Assembly: GCA_038501195.1 (NCBI GenBank)
Contig: JBBPUQ010000001.1
Location: 2,914,001 to 2,978,000, forward strand
Direction: 5' to 3'
Length of the DNA: 64,000 nucleotides
Source: Nemania diffusa
Taxonomy: Eukaryota > Ascomycota > Sordariomycetes > Xylariales > Xylariaceae
The stretch's first letter is position 1; the number at the start of each line of letters is the position of its first letter. Both the position numbers and the translations under genes were made by a program. Of the stretch, positions 27,601 through 38,857 are shown piece by piece. The notes under the pieces are model-generated. The model was given only the letters and a program-made list of their open reading frames with translations. It did no database searches and was not told the origin of the DNA.

Positions 27601-28729
27601 CAAAAAATTCTATTTAGTTTTAATTTATACTTTATAATAAAAATATTTAAAACTTTATTGTTTATTTTAAGTTTTTATAAAAACTTTTTTTTGTTTTTTT
27701 ATATTGTTTATACTGCTAATTTATAGCTTAAAGTTTTTTTTAAAGCAGTATTTTATATTACTTATAAATTGCTATTTATAAAAATATAACAACTAAATAA
27801 TAAGTTATTTATTATATTGTTTAATATATTAATGTTATAATGTTTTTTTAGTTTAAAAGCTAGCTATTTATAGTATAAAAATATAAACTTTTTTTTTAAA
27901 ATTTATTTATTTATTTTTAAAAATAAATTTTGTTTTTATTTTAATAAAATATTTAACTATTTATTATTAGCTTTTACTTTATAAATAAATATAAATTAAA
28001 AATTAGTTAAAAATTTCAACTATTTAATTTATTGTTTTATAAACTGTTTAATTATTATAAAATATTTAAAGTTTTTATAATTAAATAATATTTAAAACAG
28101 TTTTTTTAAACTATATAGCTTATTACTTTATATTTTTATATAATATATTATTACTAATAGCTTTTTATTATAAATTTTATAGTTGTTTTTAGTTTTTAAT
28201 AGCTTTTATAAATAATAAACTATTAAATAAAAAAATCTTTGTTTATTATATTAAAACAAATATTTTTTATATATTATTTTTAAATAATTTATTTTTAAAA
28301 CTATTGTTTTATTTAAGTTATATTAAACTAATATTAGTTTTAATATAAAAAAGCTTTTAAGTTTTTTAAAAGTGTTTTTTTTTTTGCTTTTTTATTAAAA
28401 TAACATATTTTTTTTTGTTAAAACAAAAAAAAAAGCAGTAAAATTTAAATAATTTTTAATAAACTATTAATAAAAGTTTATAAACTTTAAAAAGCTATAT
28501 ATATTTTTAAACAACTTAAAAGCTTTTTATTTGTAAATAATATATACTTTTTTAAAATTTATTTTTATTTTTTTTTTTGCTTTTATAATAAAACTTAAAT
28601 ATTTAATTTCTATAATAGCAAATTTATATTTGTTAATATTAAAATATAATTTTATAGCTTTTAAAAAACTAAATATTTGTTTTATTTTTTTTATATAGTT
28701 TTTTTTTAAACTATTTAACTATATAAATA

Positions 28730-29130
28730 TATTGTTTATATATATAAATATAAAAATGTTTAAGTATTAATATAAAGTAGTATTAATATAGCATTAAAAT
28801 ATTATTAAAACTTTAAAAAGTTTAAACAGTATAATTAGTTATTTAAAAAGTTTAAACTTAGTTTAAAACGCTGTTTTTTATTTGTTTTTTTTTTTAATTT
28901 TAAATTTGTAAAAAATAGTTTATATATTTAGCTTAATAAACTATTTAATTTTTAAAAAATTTACTAAAGTTTTTTTTATTAATAAAAGTAAGTATTTATT
29001 TACTTTAGTTATAATATTAAATATTTTATAATTAATATAAAATTATAAACTATTTTTTAGCTTTTTTATAAATAGTATAAAAACTTTTATTAATAAACTA
29101 TTAATATAAATATAGCTTTTATTAAATAGT
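28730..29130 (-). pseudogene. Fossil gypsy reverse transcriptase in gypsy copy 2
   Basis: The minus-strand frame keeps NKYLLLLIKKTLVNFLK near 28930-29000 and FIYINNIFI near 28725-28750, the same blocks as in gypsy copy 1 and at the same distance (about 2711 bp) from the 5' end. Stops and RIP changes throughout. Confidence 0.82.
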
Positions 29131-31254
29131 TTTATTAATATTTTTTTAAAAATAATTAATTTGTTTTTAAATATTTTATAAAAAAGCTTTTATAAAACTG
29201 TTAGTTTTTTACTTTTTTTATTTTTAAATAGAAATATTTTATAATTTGTTTTTTTATAGTATAATAATAGTTTGTTTTTTTATTTTTTATTAAATAAGTT
29301 TTTTTATAGCATTAATTTTTTAAAAAGTTAACTTTTAATTATATTAACTGTAAAAAGTATTAAAGCTTTAGTAATATTTATAAATATAATAATAAAAATT
29401 AAAAACTTATTTATTTTTAAGCAATATAGTTGTTATATTTTTGTATTAAATATTATTTTAATTAATTATTAAGCTTTTTTTATTTATATAATACTTTTAA
29501 TTTAAAATATAAAACTATTTTTTTATATTTTAAAACTTTTTGTTTTATTAATATTAATTATATATTTATAAATAAAATAAATTATTTTTAACTTTTTTAT
29601 TTATAATTTGTTTAAAATAATATTATATTTTAGTTATAAAATTATATAAGCTAATATTTTTTATTAAAATTTATTTATATTTGTTTTAATATATATTATT
29701 TTTTTAATTTATATATGTTTTATTGCTGCTTTTTTTAAACAATAAAAAGTAATAAAAATATATAATAGCTATAAACATTTAACAAAAAAGCTACTTATAG
29801 TATATATATATTTATAACTTTAATTAATTAAAATTTTAACAACTAAAATTTTATTATAAATAAAATCTATTATAAAAAGTATATTATTTATATATTATTA
29901 AATTTTTATTTTAAAACTTATAAAAATTAATTTATAAATTTATTTTTAATTATATTTATAATTAAAAGCTATTTTTTTTTTTTTTTTGAATTTTTTTTTT
30001 TAAGTTTTTTTATTTTTTTTAATGCATTAGTAGCTCTTATATTAATATTGCATATAAAAAGCGCTATTAAATATTAAGCTATAAAGTAGCTGTTTTTTTT
30101 ATAACACAAGCAATTTTTATTTTTTTTTTATTTGTTTTTTTTTTTTTTTAAATATTTATTAAACTTTTAGTTATTTGTTAATAATTTAAAAACTAGTACT
30201 ATTTATACTTGTTATTAAAATATTTTTTTTTACATTTATTTTTTTTAACTTTATATTTAAATAAAAGTTTATATTTTTTTAATTAAAGTTTTATGTATAT
30301 ATAGCATAATTGTAACTTTTTAACTTTTTAGCAATAGTTATAACTTTATATATTTAATTTATATAGCTAAAAAAAAACGAAACAAATATTAGTTTATTTA
30401 TTAAAAAAAAACAGATAGCTTTTTTTAATATAACTAGTTTAGCAAAATTATTTTATAATATATTTTTTATATTAGTTAAAATTTTTTTTTAGCTAAAAAA
30501 AAACTTCGAAAAAAATTGCTTTTTTTTTTAGTAAAGCTTTAGCAGCTTTTACGCTATTTTTTTTAAATAGTTTATATTAAAGTAGTAATTATAAAAATAA
30601 TTTAAAAACTTTGCTAAGTTATAGTTGCTAATATATTTTTTTATAATAAAAAATAATGCTACTATTGCTTTTATTATATTATTAAGCAGTTTATTAATAA
30701 TATAAAACTTGTTTTAGTTATTATTAATAAACTTAATATTTTTGTTTAGTTTATATTTAATAGCTGCTTTTTATATAAAAAATTTAGTTTAGTTTTTTAA
30801 AAACTTTTTTAATTAAACAAAAAGTTTTTTTTTAATATTTTTGTAATTATTTACATTTAAGCTATTTTTTTTTTATTTAGTTGATATATTAAATATATTT
30901 ATTATTAAAGTTAAAAAAAAAAAGCTAAAAATTAGCGTTAAAATCGGTGTTAAAGTTAAAGTTTTAGCTTTAAACTGTTTATTTATTGTTTATAAATTAT
31001 TTAAATAATAATATAGTTTATATTAAATATTAACAACTAAAAAGTTTAAAAATATATTTATAATGTTTAATTGTTTTTTTATTTTTTTTTTTATAGTAAT
31101 AAATAGCTTAAAAACAATGTTTTATATATTTAATTATTTTATTTTGTTTTTGCTTTTTTGTTTTTATAATAAAAGTTGTTTTTTTATAAATTTTTAATAC
31201 TATATAACTAAATAGCTATATATTTGCTATTTAAATAAATAAAGCTAAATTATA

Positions 31255-31454
31255 TATAATAAACTAAAACTTAGCAGCTATAAATATATACTATTTATAA
31301 TTTAACTTAAAAAAAAAAAAAAAAAAGTTTTTTTAATATATACGCTGTGTTTTAAAGCAGCTAAATAGCTTAATATGTACAGCTAGTGCAGTTTTAACAA
31401 TTGTTTAAAACTACACTTACAAGCTAAGCTTAGCAGCTTATATAGCCTGTAACA
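31255..31454 (-). repeat. 5' LTR of gypsy copy 2 (least RIP-mutated copy)
   Basis: 200 bp. On the minus strand it begins TGTTACAGGCTATATAAGC, a nearly intact LTR end, and it keeps many more C and G residues than the other three gypsy LTRs. The duplication ATTAT follows at 31455-31459. Confidence 0.88.
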
Positions 31455-34400
31455 ATTATTTATATATAATTTTAAAATTTTTTAAATAAAAAATTAATAT
31501 TTAAATTATAAATAATATAGTTTAATAGTTTTTAATATATATTAATTTAATATTTATATAATATTTTTTATATATTATATATAAATATAAATTTTAAAAA
31601 TATTACTGTTTAAAAAAATGTTATAATATTAATAATATAAAAAATTTGTTTATTGTTTATTTATATAATATTAATTATTATTTTATAATTAAAATTATAA
31701 TTATTTTTAATTAAAAATTTAAAATGTTAAAATATTTAATTATATAATTAATAATAATAATAAAACTTTTAAATTTTTTTTAAAATTAAATAGTTTATAT
31801 TATATTTTATATAATTAAATATTTTATATAAATATTTTATATAAAAATATTTAAAACAATAATATAACTATTAAAGTTTTATTTTTATAAAATATATATT
31901 AATTTTATATAAATTTATATTAAAAAATAAATATTTTTATTTATATATAATAAAAATAGTTTTTTTATTATATTATATAATTAGATTTTTTATATTATTA
32001 AAATATATTTTTAAATAGTTAATATTTTTAAAAAAAAATAAAAATAATATTATAATATTAAAAATATAATAAATTGTTATATTTAATATATTTTTTATTT
32101 ATATAGTATTAATTATAATAATTATATAATTATTATTAAAATAAATATATATTATTTTTAATGTTTAATTTATTTTTATATAAAAATATATTTAAAAATA
32201 AATTTTTAGTTATATTTTTTTTATTATTAAATAATTAAAAATGTTTATATTTTATAATTTATTTTAATATTTTATATAATATTAATTATTTAATATAAAT
32301 TAATTAAATAAAATAATAATATTTTAGTTTTAAATATTTTTATTTATTATATAATATATAAATATATTGTTTATAAAAAACTAAATCGATTAATTTTTTT
32401 ATTTTTTATTAATTTTTTAATTATTTTTATTTAATTTTAATTTAATATATTTTTTATATTTTATAAAATATATTAAAAATTAATTAAACATTAATATATA
32501 ATTAAAAATTGTTTTATATAAATTAAAATATATATTTTTAATATAAACTTTTTTTTAAAATATATAATTAATTAATTAATAATTTAATTTTTTATATATA
32601 AAATATTTTTTATTTATATAAAAGTTTTAAATAAATTGTTTTTTTAATTATATAAAATTTTATAAAATATTAAATAAATTTAAAAATTTTTATATATTTT
32701 TAAATTAAAAATTTTTTATATAATTGTTTTAATAATATTTTTAGTTAATAAAATATATATTGTTAATTTTTTATATAAAATATTTTAATTTATTTTTATT
32801 TATTATTTAAAAATAAGTTTATAAATTAATAAAAAAACTTTTATATATAAGTTTTTAAAATATTAAAGTTATTATTAGTTTTAATATATTTTAATATATT
32901 TATATAATAATTATATTAAATTAAATTTTATTTTAATAATTTATATTAAAAGTTTATTATATTTTTATAAATTTTATAATTATAATATTAAATATATTAT
33001 AAACAAATAAATTAAAGTTTTTTTTTTTAGTTTATATAAAAATAATATTAATTTAATTAATTTAATATTAACTATAATTTATATTAATATTAAAATAAAT
33101 ATTTATTATATAATAAATTTTATTTTATATTTTTTTTAATTTAATATTATATATATAAAAGTTTTTTATATAATTTTTTAATATTATTAAAAAAATAATA
33201 TAATATTAATTTTTTATTATTTTAAATTGTTAATATATATTAATAAATAATTATATTTTATTATATAATAAATTATATAATTTATTAAAATAGTTTTTTT
33301 TTTTTTATATATTTTTTAAAAAATAATATATTTTTTTAATAAAATTATTTTGTTTTATATATTTTAAGTTAAAAATAACTTAAAAAATATATTTAATATT
33401 ATTAAATCAAATATTATATAAATATAAAATTATTATTTAAAAATATATAAAAAATAATATATTATAAAATATTTATAAATTAATTAAAAATTTAGTTTAT
33501 AATTAATAATTATTATATATTAATATATAAAATTAAAAATATATTTATATTTAATAATTAATTATATAAACAATTTATTATTTTTTTTTATAAATATTTA
33601 AAAATATATATTTAAAATTAATTTTAATTATATTAATTTTAATTAAAATATATTTATATTATTTATAATTATATAAAATTATTAATTTAAAATTAATAAA
33701 TTAAATATTTATATAAAAAATAATAAAATTAATTAAATAATTAAAAAAAAAACTTATTTATTATTATTAAATAAATATTAACTTTATATAATTTATATAA
33801 ATTTTATTTATTATTTTATATTATTGTTACTATTATATTATATATTTTTTTATTTTAAAATATTAAGTAATTTTTATTAAATTAATTTATTTATTTGATT
33901 TTATATTTTATATATTTAATATTTAAAATTTTTAATATATAACTTTTATAATAATTAATTAATTAAATTTAAATATTTATATTTAATAATATAATAAATT
34001 ATTTAAATATTAAATATAATTAATATTATTATTATAATATTAAATTTTTAGTTTTATAATTAAATATTAATATATTTTTATATATAATATTTTAAAAGTT
34101 TATAATTAAAAACGATTTTATTATATTAATTATTGTTATTATATATAATAAAAAGTTTTTTTTTATTATATAATTGTTTTAATATTATAATAATTAAAAA
34201 TATAAAATAAAAAATAAAAAAATTTTATTATTTAATTATTATATAATAAATAATTTAATATAATTATATATTATTATTTTTAATATTATTTTTTATATTT
34301 AAAACTTTATAATATTATAAAATATATTTTAATATAATAATTAAACTTAATTTTTTATTTTAAACTTTGTTATATAAAAATTATTTAATTTATATAAAAC

Positions 34401-34507
34401 AAAAACTTTAAAATATAATATAAAAACTTATTAAATTTAATTAAATTTTAAATTAGTTTTATTTTTATTTTTATTAATTTATAATATATTTTATAATTAC
34501 TAATTAA

Positions 34508-34772
34508 TATTAAATAAATTATATATATATAATAATATATATAAATTATATATAAATAAAATATAAAACTAGTTATACTATGTTTATATTAATAATTGAT
34601 TTTAAAAAAGTTCTTTTATATAGCTGGAGATTTTATTATAGATAAAATTTTTGCTAATATACGAAATAAGTACTTACTTATATAACTATATATTTGTTTA
34701 TACAACTGCAGTATAAATACTGCATTATACAAACTACAACATACAATTGTAACCAATACCAATATTTCAACA
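34508..34772 (-). repeat. Right (5') LTR of copia copy 1, partly spared by RIP
   Basis: 265 bp. Toward its right end it keeps C and G (for example GGAGATTTTATTATAG, CAATACCAATATTTCAACA), and it shows what the LTR end looked like before mutation. Followed directly by the duplication ATAAT (34773-34777) and then by DNA of normal composition. Confidence 0.88.
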
Positions 34773-35035
34773 ATAATATTATTTTTTAGTTTCAAGGTCA
34801 GGAATATTTGAACTTTTGTATATATATAAGATTATCCGTAGTTAACTCATGAGCATCACTAAAATATGACCTTATTATTTACATCTATCAATATACGATA
34901 ATATGATATGATTGCACGTTCATATTAACCTGTCTAAATTATTCATGACAGTTTCATTAAAAGAAATAACATTGGTTTCACCCCTTTGTCACCTTAGTTC
35001 CAAAATCGTACTCTAGCGCCGAGCCCTTGGGCATA

Positions 35036-35545
35036 CTAGAATTCCAAAAATTTCCCAGCATGCCGCTTATACGAATTATAATAAAACATATACCAACAAC
35101 GGAGATATCTTTGGAAGCCCAGGCCTAGAACTTCGAAGTCGTACAAACACCTATCTAACCCCTGTAAGTATTTGAACGCTTGTCTGACCTCTTCCATTTG
35201 AGCCCTCCCCGTCAAATTGATGGTTGCAGCTTTAGTGGTGATGGCGGTCTCAGCTAGTTCGCTAAGTCGAACGTCGCGTGCTATTTCGATCTCATTCGCA
35301 TTTGCATCGGAGGTGATATTTAGTACGTCGTAGTAATTCGAGGTATTGTGTTGGAAATTCGCCTGGGGATAGGTAGCTGGTATCATAGTAAGTCTGGGTA
35401 TGAGGAAATTAATGTAGAGGTGTCCTAGGATAATCCCAACTACAACCCCAATAACTAGACATCGGCGTACTGTTGTCACGGGCTGCTGTTGTGCAGCTAT
35501 CGCAGCTGGCTGATGAACATTAGGCGCTAGTCCGTTGTCTGCCAT
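35036..35545 (-). CDS. Single-exon membrane protein with a degenerate J-like domain lacking HPD
   Basis: 169 residues. The start is the ATG at 35543-35545, in the context ACCATGG; an upstream in-frame TTG is not credible as a start. Residues 29-47 form one hydrophobic segment (CLVIGVVVGIILGHLYINF). Residues 71-137 resemble a DnaJ J-domain: YYDVLNITSDANANEIEIAR at the front, and a helix-like EEVRQAFKYLQ with DRCLYDF at the back. The HPD tripeptide needed to stimulate Hsp70 ATPase is missing, so at best it is a J-like protein. An N-terminal anchor followed by a J-like region suggests display on the surface of an organelle, but which one is unknown. It lies only about 260 bp from the AT block and seems intact. 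Its function is not known. Confidence 0.62.
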   Translation of the reverse strand: MADNGLAPNVHQPAAIAAQQQPVTTVRRCLVIGVVVGIILGHLYINFLIPRLTMIPATYPQANFQHNTSNYYDVLNITSDANANEIEIARDVRLSELAETAITTKAATINLTGRAQMEEVRQAFKYLQGLDRCLYDFEVLGLGFQRYLRCWYMFYYNSYKRHAGKFLEF

Positions 35546-36018
35546 GGTTATTGTAGGCAATCTTTATCTTATTTTGGCTGGTAAGTTGTACTAAGTTGAA
35601 TAATATGGTCTTGGAATGTTTAGTGGTAAATTTTGACCCGTGTGGCACTAAAGATTCGCGTTGCTCTCGGAGATACATATAGGAATTTATTCCCATTATA
35701 ACGTACTTGGCCTTTGATTCGGCCCTGCCATTTGAGTGTCCGTGAATCTTTGGCATTGTTCCGTGAATATCATAATAATGCCACAGTGCAAAGAGGTAGG
35801 ACAAAGGCTGCACGAAACACTACTTCTTGTTAGGCTATCGTATAATATTAGGATCCCGTTGTGTTCGTATCACAATACACTTGATTTTGAAACGTAGACA
35901 ATCACTTGTACTATTCCGGTGGACAACGGAATAATAGTATTCGAGCTAGCTTAACAGACGCGGTACTTTACCCTAGCCTTTATTTATTCGAGGATACAAT
36001 TCGAAGATTCAATTAGAC
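35546..36018. other. Intergenic region between two minus-strand genes
   Basis: Presumed promoter and 5' UTR of the J-like gene. A 97-codon open frame (35520-35813, minus) overlaps the start of that gene in another frame and shows no features. Nothing else recognised. Confidence 0.4.
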
Positions 36019-37066
36019 CTAATTCAACTTGTATAGCACTCGCCCAATTTCCCTAGAGAACTCGTATTTATCACCAAGAACGCTTCCAGGGTCGTTTGGC
36101 ATATACCACTCACTTCTGTCTCGGTCCATCCAGAAATTGCTACCCAGAAATTTCCTCGCGTTCCAACCGTCCCGCATCTCCCAGGTTTCCGCACATGGCA
36201 CTCGTGACTCACGCACAATATTTCCCCGCGTGTCAAGAAACAAGAGGCGCAGCTTCTCTGTCCCAAAGGCTTCCGCGTCGACAATGAATAAAAAGCTTAC
36301 TACAGCGTTTGCCTGCAGCCGCATGCCCGCCGGGCCAGCCTCTACGTCGTCGATTTTCAAGCGCTCGCTATCGTTACCCTGGCCTTTGAGGCGGAGAGCT
36401 GAGGCGACAGACTCACGCAATTTTCCACGCAGTACTTCGAGTCTTCCAGAGTCTCCTATATGCCGGTGGGAATATGCCTCATATCCTTGTGTTGGGCCTG
36501 CTAGTTCGGGCAGCACTTGCAGCACCGTAGACCAATCGCCTTTGAACAAATTTCGATCGTCAAGGACTGTCCACGCTCTACAATCCTCTTCAAAGGCGGG
36601 GTCATTATCTTCAGCCGCCTCTCGCAATTCGACGAATTTGTCATCGGAATCTATTTCGTAGTGCGTGCGCAGCCAGGTTTCCTCGTCGTTGCGATCTCGC
36701 CACAGATGTAAAGCTGCCTCGCGCCAGCGAAGGGGTCGCCAAGGAGCAAGAATTTCATTACCTCACGCCGCGTGGGAGTACGCGTGATAGCTGTGGATTT
36801 GTAGATGCGGCCAGTTGCGTCCCAATTCCGTGGGATTGTATCGAGCTCGAGAAAGGCCTGGATCAGGTTGAGCCGCTGGTCGACTGCCGGTAGTGTATCT
36901 CCGAAATTCCAATGACGCTAGGCCGGGGGGGAATGCATGTCAATAGTATTCTCACCCTGATAGACGATTAAGTAGGATTGCTCACAATAAGATATTGCTC
37001 TGAAGGAAAAGCCCCCCAAGGCGGAGTGACATTTGTCTCGGGATCATTTTGACATAGGCCTGCCAT
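36019..37066 (-). CDS. Hypothetical protein, three-exon model (311 residues)
   Basis: Model: exon 1 36986-37066, intron 36918-36985 (donor GTGAGC, acceptor CCTAG), exon 2 36762-36917, intron 36718-36761 (44 nt, donor GTAATG, acceptor GCGAG), exon 3 36019-36717. The product starts MAGLCQNDPE, has TRTPTRRE at the second splice and a long acidic, Trp-containing region (LWRDRNDEETWLRTHYEIDS), and ends GRVLYKLN. I recognise no domain. The second intron is the doubtful part: it is only 44 nt, and the sequence inside it, read through, gives MKFLLLGDPFAGA, a plausible peptide. A one-base frameshift at the exon 2/3 boundary would then explain the frame change equally well and would make this a pseudogene. 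The last exon (233 codons) is open and convincing. Confidence 0.55.
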
Positions 37067-38857
37067 TGCCTCGGTGCCTGATTAAACGGATTCCCATTAT
37101 TTATCGAAAGCTCTACTCTGAATTTCTATGTAAGTACCTAGTTGCGAACTCTATTCATCAAGGAAAGTGGGGCAAACGCGTAGACTACCTAATCGAGAGG
37201 CTCTACCGGTGATAAGGGGAAAAGCCCGACGATTTCAAAAGTTACACTATTATCTGCCGCGGGACGACGCCGAGGTAAAGCGGGTCGCGTAATAAACTCG
37301 CGTAGTTAGACTTAAACATTTAGATTATTTCGCGTACTAGTGTATTACGGAGCCTAGCAAGTGGAATTGAACTAGTGTAGCCGAAACGATCCCATAAGGT
37401 GTATTAAAGTGAGGCCTGCCGAGCGTTCTTCTTCTCTTAGGCTCCCTGATCTGTAGACTCTATATATACACAATCGCTGTTCGGCGTCCGAGATCGTAAG
37501 TTTCCTCAATAGGTGGTGATCCTAAAGGGTTGTTCGAAGAAGCCGTAGGTTAGGTAGGTCTGATTGGTGGACCCTGAGATCCGACCCAGTGGGTTGATCC
37601 ACTTTGGACCCATTTATACGGCACAGATTATTCTTCCTCAGCTTATGAGGCGAACTAGTTTCTATTACCTAGACTATACCTAGAGTGGAGAATAGGATAC
37701 TTGTTGGTCATGTTTTATACGCAATTCAAGACGTTATTATCATAGCAGATAATTTACAGACCGTGCAGCTATATGCGCACTGCGCGAGCTTCTTTCCTCA
37801 CGTTCTAGCTTAATATGACTCCTTCCCCAAGAGCCTCCTCTCAAAGCCTTCAATCTTTTGATGCGAGCTCGGCTTGATTATATATAAGACCTGTGACTTG
37901 AGTTTCTTTCTATGAGCTGTCACTTAACCTTCGTTTATAGGTGCTGTTGGTGGCGATTACAGTGATGCTTATGTTTTCGTCATAGTTTGTCGCGGAACAG
38001 AACTGCAACGCTAAACCACAACACCACTGATGCTGAACGCAAAAGTGGAACGTTGTCAAGGTTGGGAACCTTGACCGTTTGCAACCACTTATAAGGCTCA
38101 CGGTTAGGACCGTAACACAGTTCTGACTGCTGGTGATGCCAGTATTAACTTATTGTTATTGCACCTAGAGGGAAGTTCTATCGCTGGCTTATATAGACCG
38201 GGCCGAGGCACGTGCTGTAGTTCTAGCCTCCTTGAGGTTTAGTACTGTAACAGTTATAATAGAGGATATTTCCCCAGAGTTTGAATAGAGCAAGGAAACA
38301 ATAATTAAGTTAACAAAGCCCAAGTAAAATGTGTAATGACATATATTACCAACATATATTAAGAGCTACTACAACTAAATTACACCGTCCTAAGGAATTG
38401 GTCTTCGCATCATCCGCCTCATATCCATGTATCCTAACTCGAAGGTCGTATCGGCCCATATTAGAGCGTCTTCCCAGCTTTGATAATGTTTAGAGCTCGC
38501 TCTTACTCTACTTACGTACTGGGCCCCTTTAATTATTTTTACATGGCCCCATCTACCCATTCTGGATTTATCTATCCACTCACTTGCTTATCATCAACTA
38601 CTCGTATAGGCAATATCGCCTCAACTAGGAACGGCCGTTACTTAACTCACCTCAAGAGTTTCACTTGTTACCTACACACTATATTCTCCATTGTCGACCT
38701 CCGTCTGCCGACTAAGGCACCGCAGCCTCCAACTACCTACACTTTCTGTTCCGATTCAGATTTTCGATGCCACATATCTATATCCGGGTCCTCACCTTTT
38801 CGAAGCAAAGAACTCGCCGCAAACGCATGGCACTGTGGCGTAGACTTGGTGCTGGAT
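37067..38857. other. Intergenic region with a dispersed repeat
   Basis: About 1.8 kb with no gene that can be supported. It contains the second copy of the dispersed repeat at about 38005-38165. The frame of the downstream RING gene stays open from 38480 to its chosen start, with another ATG at 38486, but that stretch looks like untranslated sequence. Confidence 0.45.
38005..38165 (+). repeat. Dispersed repeat, possible solo LTR, copy 2
   Basis: Begins TGTCGCGGAACAGAACTGCA and carries CTAAACCAC, TTGTCAAGGT, ACCTTGACCGTTTGCA and CTTATAAGG in the same order as the minus strand of 524-688. Several differences are G-to-A or C-to-T, compatible with mild RIP. No target-site duplication was found. 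Confidence 0.55.

Larger units (their letters stand above)
24023..31454 (-). mobile_element. Ty3/gypsy chromovirus element, RIP-degraded (gypsy copy 2), inserted in copia copy 1
   Basis: A 7432-bp element in inverse orientation to gypsy copy 1 and one base longer. LTRs lie at 24023-24221 (3') and 31255-31454 (5'). The target duplication ATTAT is perfect at 24018-24022 and 31455-31459. The empty site is preserved, inverted, in copia copy 2 at about 16850-16870 (TATATAAATAATAAATAT), which confirms the insertion. The minus strand keeps the gypsy RT frame (about 28730-29130) with YINN for YxDD, and the integrase frame about 1.7 kb further on. The 5' LTR is visibly less mutated than the 3' LTR. 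Inactive. Confidence 0.9.
3777..34772 (-). mobile_element. Outer Ty1/copia-type LTR retrotransposon, RIP-degraded, carrying three nested insertions (copia copy 1)
   Basis: The ends are two directly repeated 265-bp LTRs (3777-4041 and 34508-34772). Ends in plus orientation are TGTTAAATAAGC at 3777 and ATTTCAACA at 34772. The flanking five bases are identical, ATAAT at 3772-3776 and at 34773-34777, a perfect target-site duplication. Removing the three insertions and their 5-bp duplications leaves about 7979 bp, close to the 8139 bp of the second copy at 13569-21707. Sense is minus: a purine tract (poly-pyrimidine on the plus strand, about 4046-4058) abuts the left LTR, and the RT fossil reads on the minus strand near 22790-22870. 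Every long frame is destroyed by C-to-T and G-to-A change. It cannot encode anything now. Confidence 0.88.

Noticed and set aside
3777..34772. One giant transposon with 265-bp inverted termini, or a palindromic mitochondrial insertion
   Set aside because: The inverted 265-bp copies are LTRs of two nested elements; four target duplications, recovered empty sites and RT fossils explain everything. Mitochondrial DNA would not have these.
35520..35813. 97-codon minus-strand frame upstream of the J-like protein
   Set aside because: Overlaps the start of the better supported gene in another frame and has no protein features.
36029..36661. 210-codon plus-strand open frame
   Set aside because: Antisense shadow of the last exon of the 36-kb gene; that exon has matching introns and a plausible start on the minus strand.
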